Source of the DNA: Clostridia bacterium
GTDB taxonomy: Bacteria > Bacillota > Clostridia > Oscillospirales > CAG-272
Reading direction: 5' to 3'
Length of the DNA: 40,727 nucleotides
NCBI GenBank assembly: GCA_017508195.1
Contig: JAFVZL010000053.1
Span: forward strand, 1-40,727
The translations under genes were made by a program, and so were the position numbers. Position 1 is the first letter of the stretch. Every line of letters begins with the position of its first letter. A model generated the notes under the pieces. It was not told the DNA's origin. It did not search any database and saw nothing but the letters and a program-made list of their open reading frames with translations. Positions 25,472 through 33,040 of this stretch are shown here, one piece after another.

Positions 25472-25487
25472 TAGCTTATAGTACAAT
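25459..25487 (+). promoter_or_regulatory. Promoter of the amino-sugar kinase-nagB operon
   Basis: -35 TTGAAA (25459-25464), 17-bp spacer, -10 TACAAT (25482-25487). Confidence 0.78.
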
Positions 25488-25528
25488 TTAATATGCTTTG
25501 ATATAAAAATTTTATAGGAGTATTATCG

Positions 25529-27595
25529 ATGAGATATTGCATAGGCATAGACCTTGGCGGCACGAATATCGCGGTCGGACTCGTTGACCTTGACGGTAAG
25601 CGTATTCTCGACAAGAGAAGCACTAAGACGCTTGCGCCGCGCTCGGTGGATGAGATAGCCGCAGATATGGTAAGGCTTGTCAACCAGCTTTGCGAGAAGC
25701 AGGGAATAAAGCTTTATAACCTTGAATGGATAGGCGTTGCAACACCGGGTGTTGTGAAGGACGGTATTGTTATCACCGCCCCCAACCTCGGATGGGTAAA
25801 CGAGCCTCTCGGTGAGGTAGTATACAGTCTGACGGGCAGACCCACCTTCGTAGCAAACGATGCTAACTGCGCTGCGTATGCCGAGGCAATATGGGGCTGC
25901 GGTGTCGGTGCATCCTCTCTCGTTGCCGTAACTCTCGGTACGGGTGTCGGCGGCGGTATCGTTGTCGGCGGTCAGGTATGGGAGGGCATCAACGGCTTTG
26001 CTGCTGAGATCGGACATATGGTCATAGACTCCGACGGCAGACAGTGCGGATGCGGTAAGCGCGGATGCCTTGAGGCGTATTGCTCGGCATCGGCTCTTGT
26101 AAAAGAGGCGCGCAGAATGATGCAGCTTTACCCCGACAGCCAGATGTGGCAGCTCACGGGCGGAGATATCAACCGTATGAACGGCTATTATCCCTTCGTA
26201 GCTTCAAGGGCAGGTGACGTTGCGGCGATGCAGGTAGTAAACGACTTTGTCAATTACCTCGCTATCGGAATATCGAATATAATCAACGTTTTCCAGCCCG
26301 AGGTCGTCTGCGTTGGCGGCGGAATTTCGGGTGAGGGAGATAACCTTCTTATCCCGCTTCGTAACAGACTTAAGTACATATCATTCGGAACAGATAATTC
26401 GAGAACGCGCGTTGAAATAGCCAAATACCGTAACGATGCAGGCATCATAGGTGCAGGTCTGCTCGGACTTATGAAGGAGGAATTGCAATTGAAAAGCGTA
26501 GTAGAGCTTATCGTAGAAAAATTCAAGGTAGAGGGTGCGTTCGTATCGGCACAGCCCTTCGGTAACGGTCACATTAACGATACAAGACTCATAAAATGTA
26601 AGCGTCCCGACGGCTCCTTTATCGAGTACGTGCTCCAGAAGATAAACAAGTCGGTATTCAAGAATCCCCCCGAGCTTATGGAGAACTATGCCGCCGTTAC
26701 CAGCTACATAAGAGCCGAGATAGAGAAGAATGGCGGCGATCCCGAGCGTGAGGTCCTTAATCTTATAAAGTCACAGGATGGCAAGGACTACGTAATGGAT
26801 AACCGCGGTGAGTATTGGAGACTTCTTACCTACGTCACCGACTCGTTAAGCTACGATAAGGTAGAGCGCCCCGAGCAGTTCTACGACAGTGCCGTTGCAT
26901 TCGGTAACTTCCAGTATATGCTTCGTAACTATCCCGCAGATACTCTCCACGAGACTATCAAGAATTTCCACAACACGCCCGATAGATTTAAGCAGCTTAT
27001 GGATGCTGTCAGACTCGATGCCTGCGGCAGACTTAAGGAGGTTGCGGCAGAGGTAGAGTTTGCGAAGGCAAGAGAGGCGTTCGCAGATACTCTTGAGGCA
27101 GCGCACAGAGAGGGCAGACTTCCTCTCCGTGTAACGCATAACGATACTAAGCTCAATAACATTCTCTTTGATAAGAATACGGGCAAGTCGCTCTGCGTTG
27201 TCGACCTCGACACCATTATGCCCGGCTACTCGGTCAACGATTTTGGTGACTCTATCCGCTTCGGCGCGACCACAGCACTCGAGGACGAGGCAGATCTCTC
27301 ACTCGTCAACTTTGATATTGAGCTCTACGAGATCTATACCAAGGGCTTCATCGAGGGTACGAAGGGCGGCCTTACCGACTCAGAGCTCGAGCTCCTTCCC
27401 ATCGGTGCCATCATGATGACCTACGAGGTAGGTATCCGCTTCCTTGCAGACTACCTGAACGGTGACGTTTATTTCAAGACTCACAGGCCCGGTCACAACC
27501 TTGACCGTGCACGCAACCAGTTCAAGCTCGTAGCCGATATGGAGAAGGCACTGCCTGAAATGCAAAGAATAGTTAGAAAATACGCAAATAAATAA
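25529..27595 (+). CDS. ROK sugar kinase fused in frame to NahK-like kinase
   Basis: 688 aa. Residues 1-318 are a complete ROK kinase: ATP-binding DLGGTN (8-13), TLGTGVGGG, EIGHMVID and the zinc motif CGCGKRGCLEAYC, as in glucokinase and GlcNAc/ManNAc kinases. Residues from about 320 form an aminoglycoside-phosphotransferase-fold kinase like N-acetylhexosamine 1-kinase (NahK), with HNDTKLNN near 537 and VVDLDTIMPG. At the junction, AAGGAGG (26474-26480) sits 8 nt before an in-frame TTG (26489), so the second domain (368 aa, the usual NahK size) may also be made alone. Upstream TAGGAG serves the ATG. With nagB 11 nt downstream this points to N-acetylhexosamine catabolism. Exact substrates are inferred. 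Confidence 0.9.
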   Translation: MRYCIGIDLGGTNIAVGLVDLDGKRILDKRSTKTLAPRSVDEIAADMVRLVNQLCEKQGIKLYNLEWIGVATPGVVKDGIVITAPNLGWVNEPLGEVVYSLTGRPTFVANDANCAAYAEAIWGCGVGASSLVAVTLGTGVGGGIVVGGQVWEGINGFAAEIGHMVIDSDGRQCGCGKRGCLEAYCSASALVKEARRMMQLYPDSQMWQLTGGDINRMNGYYPFVASRAGDVAAMQVVNDFVNYLAIGISNIINVFQPEVVCVGGGISGEGDNLLIPLRNRLKYISFGTDNSRTRVEIAKYRNDAGIIGAGLLGLMKEELQLKSVVELIVEKFKVEGAFVSAQPFGNGHINDTRLIKCKRPDGSFIEYVLQKINKSVFKNPPELMENYAAVTSYIRAEIEKNGGDPEREVLNLIKSQDGKDYVMDNRGEYWRLLTYVTDSLSYDKVERPEQFYDSAVAFGNFQYMLRNYPADTLHETIKNFHNTPDRFKQLMDAVRLDACGRLKEVAAEVEFAKAREAFADTLEAAHREGRLPLRVTHNDTKLNNILFDKNTGKSLCVVDLDTIMPGYSVNDFGDSIRFGATTALEDEADLSLVNFDIELYEIYTKGFIEGTKGGLTDSELELLPIGAIMMTYEVGIRFLADYLNGDVYFKTHRPGHNLDRARNQFKLVADMEKALPEMQRIVRKYANK
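26474..26491 (+). promoter_or_regulatory. Internal ribosome binding site and TTG start at the kinase fusion joint
   Basis: AAGGAGG (26474-26480), an 8-nt gap, then TTG (26489-26491) in the same frame, exactly where the ROK domain ends and the NahK-like domain begins. It is the best Shine-Dalgarno in the gene. Confidence 0.6.
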
Positions 27596-27606
27596 GGAGA
27601 AATGCA

Positions 27607-28365
27607 ATGATTACAATTCTTTATTCAAAAACTGCCGAGGAAGCAAGTATTAACGGAGCTGACGTTATTACCGCGCTCCTCATGACCAAGAAGAACCCCG
27701 TTCTCGGACTTGCAACAGGCTCCTCGCCCGTTGGTATGTACACCGAGCTTATAAACAGATGCAAGGATGGACAGATCTCCTTCAAGAACGTAAGGACCGT
27801 TAACCTTGACGAGTACGTAGGACTTTCCGCCGATCACGATCAGAGCTACTCCTACTTTATGCACGAGAACCTTTTCAACCACGTAGATATTAAGGAAGAG
27901 AATACTCATCTTCCTAACGGTCTTGCAGCAGATCCCGAGGCAGAGAGAGCAAGATACGATGAGGTCATCGCATCCATGGGCGGCATCGACGTGCAGGTTC
28001 TCGGTATCGGAAACAACGGACACATCGGCTTCAACGAGCCTGCCGACCACTTCTCGACCGGCACTGTTCTCGTTGACCTCACCGACTCCACCATTGATGC
28101 AAACTCCCGCTTCTTCGAGCGTCGCGAGGATGTTCCCACTCAGGCATTCACCATGGGTATCGGACAGATCATGCAGGCTGATAAGATAGTTATGCTTGCT
28201 ATGGGCGCGGGTAAGGCAGATATCCTCGAGGCAGCCCTCTTCGGTAAGGTAACCCCCGAGGTGCCCGCATCGATTCTCCAGCTCTTCAAGGGCGAGGTCA
28301 TCGTATGCGCTGACGAGGCGGCTCTTGCTACCATCATGGCAAAGCATCCCGAGGCAATAGCGTGA
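27607..28365 (+). CDS. nagB: Glucosamine-6-phosphate deaminase
   Basis: Converts glucosamine-6-phosphate to fructose-6-phosphate and ammonia, the last step of amino-sugar use. 252 aa, a normal length. The signatures are clear: GLATGSSPVGMY near 35-46, VNLDEYVGL near 68-76 (catalytic Asp) and GIGNNGHIGFNEP near 135-147. It has AAGGAG (27595-27600) in front of the ATG and follows the kinase fusion by 11 nt in the same operon. No nagA (deacetylase) is in the window, so the source of GlcN6P must come from genes elsewhere. Confidence 0.97.
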   Translation: MITILYSKTAEEASINGADVITALLMTKKNPVLGLATGSSPVGMYTELINRCKDGQISFKNVRTVNLDEYVGLSADHDQSYSYFMHENLFNHVDIKEENTHLPNGLAADPEAERARYDEVIASMGGIDVQVLGIGNNGHIGFNEPADHFSTGTVLVDLTDSTIDANSRFFERREDVPTQAFTMGIGQIMQADKIVMLAMGAGKADILEAALFGKVTPEVPASILQLFKGEVIVCADEAALATIMAKHPEAIA

Positions 28366-28368
28366 TGT

Positions 28369-28557
28369 CCTTAACGGACAAATCACGCTAAACTATGATT
28401 GCCCTTACGGGCAAGTTATGAGTTATGATATGCTCCGCATAGTTATGATTGGCTGCGCCAAGTTTTAAGTTACAAGGGCAATCATATCATAACGCTTGCT
28501 GTGCAAGCTCATAACGGCGAGCAAAGCGAGTCTCATAACTTAAAACTTAAAACGAAC
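28369..28557. repeat. Array of short hairpins joined by TTATGA linkers
   Basis: A row of hairpins with different stems: GTCC/GGAC, TTGCCC/GGGCAA, TATGC/GCATA, TTGGC/GCCAA, GCTTGC/GCAAGC and CGAGC-aaa-GCGAG, joined by copies of AGTTATGA/CTCATAAC. Longer pairings also exist: TATGATTGCCCTT (28394-28406) is the exact complement of 28474-28486, and GTTATGATATG (28422-28432) of 28483-28493. Non-coding; function unknown. Confidence 0.7.
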
Positions 28558-28612
28558 AGAAAAAGAGAGAGCATTCGGCTATATAATAACCGATTATGTT
28601 CTCTCTTTTTGT
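28558..28612 (+). terminator. Terminator of the kinase-nagB operon
   Basis: AAAAAGAGAGA pairs with TCTCTCTTTTT, with an inner CAT/ATG and CGG/CCG, ending in TTTTTGTTTT. Confidence 0.85.
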
Positions 28613-28666
28613 TTTATTGCAAATAATTGTTGGGAAATGTTGGTTTTTACAGATTATTCCGCTATA

Positions 28667-28784
28667 TCAGATAATGGAAACCTTCTTCATTCTGACACCG
28701 ATCTTGGGTCTGTCGTTGTAATCGGTGGGGATAGCAGCTATCTCGTCTACCGCCTCGATGCCCGATACTACTCTGCCGAATGCG
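28667..28784 (-). pseudogene. 3' fragment of the cyclophilin gene
   Basis: Bases 28678-28784 repeat 32508-32614 of the intact cyclophilin gene at an offset of 3,830 with only about two mismatches. The frame reads AFGRVVSGIEAVDEIAAIP and on to KKVSII, then stop. It has no start, no ribosome binding site and no catalytic core. Upstream of 28784 the similarity ends abruptly. It is a recent partial duplication or an integration scar. Confidence 0.93.
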
Positions 28785-28818
28785 CTATTGCCTATCGAAA
28801 CCAACATAAAAAAATAAG

Positions 28819-28845
28819 AAAAAAGCAGACTAAGTCTGCTTTTTT
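28819..28845. terminator. Terminator after the large FN3-like lipoprotein gene
   Basis: AAAAAAGCAGAC and GTCTGCTTTTTT form a tight hairpin usable in both directions; on the minus strand it follows the lipoprotein stop by 33 nt. Confidence 0.85.
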
Positions 28846-28877
28846 CTTTTGTAAGGGCTATGATTTGGAGTTCGCTT

Positions 28878-31800
28878 TTACTTTTCCTTATCGGCACTTC
28901 CGCTTACGGTAACCGTGCTCCAGTCGCTGTCGAGGTAGATGCCCTCAGCATCGACCGCCTTTATTCTCACGCTGCCGCTTGCATATACGGACACCGATGT
29001 GTCGGCAGTCTCACCGCTGCCGCCGTTATACTCGTAGACGTACTTTGTTGCGCCTTCTACTCTTTGCCAGCTTATCCAGTAGCCGTTTACCGTGAGCGAT
29101 GGAGAAGCGAGCTTCTCTTTAACATACGTAAACTCGTCCGAGGGCTCGCTGTCATAAGCGTAATCTCCTACGGCAACGATCCTTATCCTGTCACCGTCCA
29201 GAAGATCTCCGTAATTATCGTAATAATTCTCCAATACGGTAAATCTGATTTCTCCACCGACGTAGATCTTGTAGCCACCGGCACCCTCGACAGCGTCCCA
29301 GGAGAGTCTTCTTCCCGAAAGCGTGATATTCTCGGGAGCCTTAAGCTCCTCACGAACGGTGACGTAATGCGTGTAGTAGTCTTCAACCTCGTCACCGACG
29401 TAATCCTTAAGGATAGAACGGTAAAGAACGCGGAGCTCGTACCCACCCTTAGGAGCGAGATCGGTACCAAGGTTGATCTTAAAGGAAATAGCGGGTATTT
29501 CTTCGATAAGGTCGGGGATGACCTTGCTCGCGTACTCCTCGCGTACATGACTCTCGTAGCTCGACTTAAGCTCTCCCACAACGTCATATACAGAGTTTAT
29601 CGCACTGTATATCGCATATGCGTTGGCATCTGTCGGAATGAGTTCTCGTCTGTAATCGTTGAGCACGGCTACGATAACAGAGCTTTCACTCTCGGAAATA
29701 AAGGCATCGAGCGTTATGTTCTCCGAGCTATGCTGCTTGAAGAGTGAGAGGAGAGTATCGCCATCGACACTCTTGAGTGCCATAAGAAGCTCGCGCTCGG
29801 TCGCGTTACCGAGCCTTCTTGTATCGACCGAGGCGCCGACGGTGCCGTCAGAGACAATATCGTCACCAAGCTCCTCCTTGAAGTCGAGGCTATTGAATAT
29901 TTCGCTGACGATATCGGGACCGAGCAGCTCGATCATCTCTCTTTCGGTCGCATCGGGGATCTCGGCCTTCAGCTTTTCGATCCACGCGTTAAGCCACGCA
30001 TCGTTATCTATATAGGTGATATCATCCGAGTTGAAGGGAACGTAGCTGACGAGCTCACCGTCCTTGTAGAGAGCGAGCTTATAAACGTAATGCTCTCCGT
30101 AGTTCGAATCACCTTCGGTGAATACGTAGGTGTTTTTGAGGCTCTTATCCTCTTCGATTCTGAAATTATAGCCGTTATCGGCTTTTCTGAAATAGGGGTA
30201 GGCATTATAGACCTTTATCTCTCTTAGACCTGCACCGTCACCGAGATCAACACTTAAATAAATATCAAATCTCAGATCCTCGTAGTCGAAGTAGTCGCAG
30301 AGAATTGCGTAGTAATTATACACAACGTCACCGTCATTCGCGATGAAAAGCCCGCCGTTATCAACACTGAGGGTGTATGTGTACTGCTCGGTATTTGATG
30401 CGATCCCGTACCAATAGGAGTCGGAATATCCGGTGTGCTCCTTATGCTCCCAAGCACTAAGATACTCTAAATATCTGCTCATATAATACTCTGCTTCCCA
30501 TCTGTATCCGCCCGGCTTCATATAGCTGCGGTCTGCCTCGGCACTCAGTCTGCCGAGGAGCTCGGGATCATCGAGCATCTCTATGATGAATGGTGCGAAG
30601 TAGGCATCGTTCTGTTCGTATCCCTGCACTATTACGTCATAGTATTTGATATCGGTATATCTTTCGACACTGAAGCCGAAGAGCGCGTGATTGCCGACCA
30701 CGATGTTTTTATCCGAGCCGTAGGCATTGACCTCGGGCAACTCGTAGTGGGGAGTAGTGATGTTTATCTCCTTGAAGCGCTCGGAGTATCCATGCTCGTC
30801 ACTCGAATAGTATATCCTGAAGGTATAATCGGTTTTTGTATCGAGGTTGGTATAGTCGCCGACACCCTCGAAGTCATCGTCACTCAGAACGAGCGCCGCG
30901 CCCTTATAAACCTCAACTCGCTCGAAATACGCGCCCGAATCGTAGGAGATGTCGGCAAAAAGCGTTATTTTCGCGGCGTTTCTTCCGCCGTCAGCCGAAA
31001 GCTCACACCAAATGAGATCCTCTTCGATCCTTACAACTTCCGACGTGGTAAAGCTCTTGGAATACAGAATATCGTAGGATAATCCCTTGCCGTCATTCTT
31101 ATCTCCGATGCTGACGAGCGCCATAACGTATTCCGTCTCTTCGGACAGACCGTCAAAGACGATGTTGTTTTCATCGCCCACCGTGAGCTTCTTCTGAGCT
31201 ATAACGCCATCCGTTCCGAGTAAGATGGCGCGTATCCAATAGCCCTGAGTACCCACCAGATTACTGCCGTCGTTGATGGATGCAGTAAGACTTGCACTGT
31301 GGCATCCGTAGCTGAAGCCTTCGCAATCAGCCATAGGATAAGCTCTATAAGGTAAACCAATATTTACAGTATCGTTATTTTCGTCGATCATAACGGCTTT
31401 TCCGTCCTGATTTACGTTTGAGCCCTCTACGTATTCTATCTCCGTGACCTCGTAGGATGTTTCACCGTATGAGCCATCGGGGATCGTGATTGCCACGTAA
31501 ACGCAGTTGAGGTAGGTGTCCCCGTTTTCTATGAAGAAGGACTGCAATGCACCGCCCGACTGATACTTAACACTGCCGAGCTTAAGCGAGAGAATGGTGT
31601 TCTGATCGGGGTTATCGAGCCATATCTGAATATATACCGTGTCACCGATCTTACTGTAGGCGTCGTAGGCCGAGAGCGTGGGCAGGGCATCACCGAGCAG
31701 ATTGTCACTGTCGGAGAGGAACGCCTTTATCGCATCCTCGATCGAGGTGCTTGTCTGTGCTTGTGCGAGGGGCTTGATAGATGCAGGCGGGGCATTCGTC

Positions 31801-32195
31801 TCTGAGGGCTCGACGGTCGAAGCAATTATCCCGAGATACGTTGGTGCATCGCCACTTACCGTACCGCCCACTCTATACGTTACGGTATTGCTCCAATCGC
31901 TGGTAAGGTGGTTGATACCGTCACCGACGGCACGAATCTTGAAGGACTGCCCATCCGTGAGGGTCTTTGACGTAACCGTATTTTCCAAGTAGGACAGATC
32001 ACCGTCGATGCTGATCTCGAATCTTTCCGCACTCGGGTCAGCCTCCCAGCTTGCTGTATTTTCATTCAGTGAAACCGTTGGCGCCGAGAGCTTCTCGGGT
32101 GTTGCGGGCGGATCGCTGCCGCAAGAGGTCAATACTGAAAAAGTCGTAAGAATTATGCATATAGCCGTCAGAATTAAAAGGGACTTGCTTTTCAT
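28878..32195 (-). CDS. Large lipoprotein with fibronectin type III-like domains
   Basis: 1,105 aa with a lipoprotein signal (hydrophobic stretch ending LTSC, Cys25), so it is anchored on the cell surface. An FN3-like module at about 36-108 (LSAPTVSLNENTASWEADP) and two more near the C-terminus (about 955-1035, ITLSGRRLSWDAVEGAGGYKI; and 1040-1100, LTVNGYWISWQRVEGATKYVY) flank a long Tyr/Asp-rich middle that I do not recognise. No catalytic motif is visible. Adhesion or glycan binding is plausible inference only. AAGGAGG precedes the ATG. It has its own promoter and a leader with an attenuator-like hairpin, and it lies between two copies of the cyclophilin 3' end, so it may have been acquired. 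Confidence 0.85.
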   Translation of the reverse strand: MKSKSLLILTAICIILTTFSVLTSCGSDPPATPEKLSAPTVSLNENTASWEADPSAERFEISIDGDLSYLENTVTSKTLTDGQSFKIRAVGDGINHLTSDWSNTVTYRVGGTVSGDAPTYLGIIASTVEPSETNAPPASIKPLAQAQTSTSIEDAIKAFLSDSDNLLGDALPTLSAYDAYSKIGDTVYIQIWLDNPDQNTILSLKLGSVKYQSGGALQSFFIENGDTYLNCVYVAITIPDGSYGETSYEVTEIEYVEGSNVNQDGKAVMIDENNDTVNIGLPYRAYPMADCEGFSYGCHSASLTASINDGSNLVGTQGYWIRAILLGTDGVIAQKKLTVGDENNIVFDGLSEETEYVMALVSIGDKNDGKGLSYDILYSKSFTTSEVVRIEEDLIWCELSADGGRNAAKITLFADISYDSGAYFERVEVYKGAALVLSDDDFEGVGDYTNLDTKTDYTFRIYYSSDEHGYSERFKEINITTPHYELPEVNAYGSDKNIVVGNHALFGFSVERYTDIKYYDVIVQGYEQNDAYFAPFIIEMLDDPELLGRLSAEADRSYMKPGGYRWEAEYYMSRYLEYLSAWEHKEHTGYSDSYWYGIASNTEQYTYTLSVDNGGLFIANDGDVVYNYYAILCDYFDYEDLRFDIYLSVDLGDGAGLREIKVYNAYPYFRKADNGYNFRIEEDKSLKNTYVFTEGDSNYGEHYVYKLALYKDGELVSYVPFNSDDITYIDNDAWLNAWIEKLKAEIPDATEREMIELLGPDIVSEIFNSLDFKEELGDDIVSDGTVGASVDTRRLGNATERELLMALKSVDGDTLLSLFKQHSSENITLDAFISESESSVIVAVLNDYRRELIPTDANAYAIYSAINSVYDVVGELKSSYESHVREEYASKVIPDLIEEIPAISFKINLGTDLAPKGGYELRVLYRSILKDYVGDEVEDYYTHYVTVREELKAPENITLSGRRLSWDAVEGAGGYKIYVGGEIRFTVLENYYDNYGDLLDGDRIRIVAVGDYAYDSEPSDEFTYVKEKLASPSLTVNGYWISWQRVEGATKYVYEYNGGSGETADTSVSVYASGSVRIKAVDAEGIYLDSDWSTVTVSGSADKEK

Positions 32196-32228
32196 TTAAT
32201 ATGCTACCTCCTTGTTTTATTATAACAA

Positions 32229-32274
32229 AAGCCATCTGACAAAAGGGCATAGGACACCCACTGTCAAATGGCTT
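32229..32274 (-). terminator. Terminator-like hairpin in the lipoprotein leader
   Basis: On the minus strand AAGCCATTTGACA (32274-32262) pairs in all 13 positions (one G-U) with TGTCAGATGGCTT (32241-32229), followed by TTGTT. It lies only about 15 nt before the ribosome binding site, so it looks like an attenuator. Confidence 0.7.
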
Positions 32275-32294
32275 GATTGTTCGTATATACTCGC

Positions 32295-32384
32295 AGAGAA
32301 AAGGGGGGCGGATCATATAGTGCGCCCATCGGACCGTATAAAGGATGATACCCAAGCTTTGGCATAGCCAGAACCCCTTCCTCT
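32295..32384 (-). promoter_or_regulatory. Unassigned structured leader (possible riboswitch or attenuator sensor)
   Basis: AGAGGAAGGGG (32384-32374) pairs over 11 bp, with one bulge, with CCCCTTTTCTCT (32306-32295). The enclosed 67 nt contains a TGGC-tat-GCCA hairpin and further GG/CC pairing. Long closing stem, compact interior, then a terminator before the gene is the layout of a transcription-attenuating riboswitch. It does not match any class I can recall. Confidence 0.5.
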
Positions 32385-32396
32385 TAATCTGTTTTA

Positions 32397-32425
32397 ATTG
32401 TAGCATACGTTTAATGATAAGTCAA
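32397..32425 (-). promoter_or_regulatory. Promoter of the FN3-like lipoprotein gene
   Basis: -35 TTGACT (32425-32420), 17-bp spacer, -10 TACAAT (32402-32397) preceded by TGC. Start near 32390, giving a leader of about 195 nt. Confidence 0.85.
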
Positions 32426-32485
32426 GGTGCTTTTTGTTTCGGGCAACAGACGGCAAGCCTATACCTTTACAAAAAAGCACCTTGA
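32422..32485. terminator. Long inverted repeat after the cyclophilin gene
   Basis: TCAAGGTGCTTTTT (32422-32435) and AAAAAGCACCTTGA (32472-32485) are exact complements around a 36-nt loop. On the minus strand this is a likely terminator for the cyclophilin gene; its far end overlaps the -35 of the lipoprotein promoter. Confidence 0.65.
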
Positions 32486-32496
32486 TAAGCTATCGA

Positions 32497-32967
32497 TTAT
32501 ATGATAGAAACCTTCTTCATTCTGACACCGATCTTGGGTCTGTCGTTGTAATCGGTGGGTATAGCCGCTATCTCGTCTACCGCCTCGATGCCCGATACTA
32601 CTCTGCCGAATGCGGCATACTGACCGTCGAGGTGGGGAGCATCCGCGTGCATGATGAAGAACTGCGAGGATGCGGAGTTAGGGTTGAATGAGCGCGCCAT
32701 CGATATAACACCGCGCTCGTGCTTAAGATCGTTCTTAACACCGTTCGCTCTGAACTCGCCCTTGATATTTTCCTCTGCGCCGCCCATGCCGTTGCCGAGG
32801 GGGTCGCCGCCCTGGATCATAAAGCCGGGAATAACTCTGTGGAAGGTGAGACCGTCATAGAAGCCCGCCTTGACAAGCTTCTCAAAGTTCGCTACCGTGA
32901 TGGGAGCTACCTCGGGGTAGAGCTCTATTTCGATCTTAGCTCCGTTTTCCATTTCGATAAGTACCAT
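32497..32967 (-). CDS. Cyclophilin-type peptidyl-prolyl cis-trans isomerase
   Basis: 156 aa, a single cytoplasmic cyclophilin domain that speeds proline isomerisation in protein folding. The catalytic Arg is in FHRVIPGFMIQGGDP, followed by MARSFNPNSASSQFFI and LDGQYAAFGRVVSG, all standard. No signal peptide. AAAGGAG precedes the ATG. The last 35 codons are duplicated 3.83 kb downstream (28667-28784), so the present 3' end may come from an integration event. Confidence 0.95.
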   Translation of the reverse strand: MVLIEMENGAKIEIELYPEVAPITVANFEKLVKAGFYDGLTFHRVIPGFMIQGGDPLGNGMGGAEENIKGEFRANGVKNDLKHERGVISMARSFNPNSASSQFFIMHADAPHLDGQYAAFGRVVSGIEAVDEIAAIPTDYNDRPKIGVRMKKVSII

Positions 32968-33040
32968 AATAATCTCCTTTATCGGTATAATTTTATTATT
33001 ATTTTGTTATAATTTAATAAAAAAGTCGTGGGGGGTCAAT

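Noticed and set aside
28369-28557. tRNA or CRISPR in the hairpin array
   Set aside because: No cloverleaf with acceptor end and no regular repeat-spacer length; only short hairpins with linkers.
28637-28912. Plus-strand open frame over the cyclophilin fragment
   Set aside because: It is antisense to the duplicated cyclophilin 3' end, with no start signals.
32340-32384. PreQ1-I riboswitch in the lipoprotein leader (GGTTCTGGCTATGCC resembles GGTTCTAGCTACACC)
   Set aside because: The A-rich tail and the short compact pseudoknot of preQ1-I are missing, the fold seen is much larger, and the gene is not a queuosine gene.
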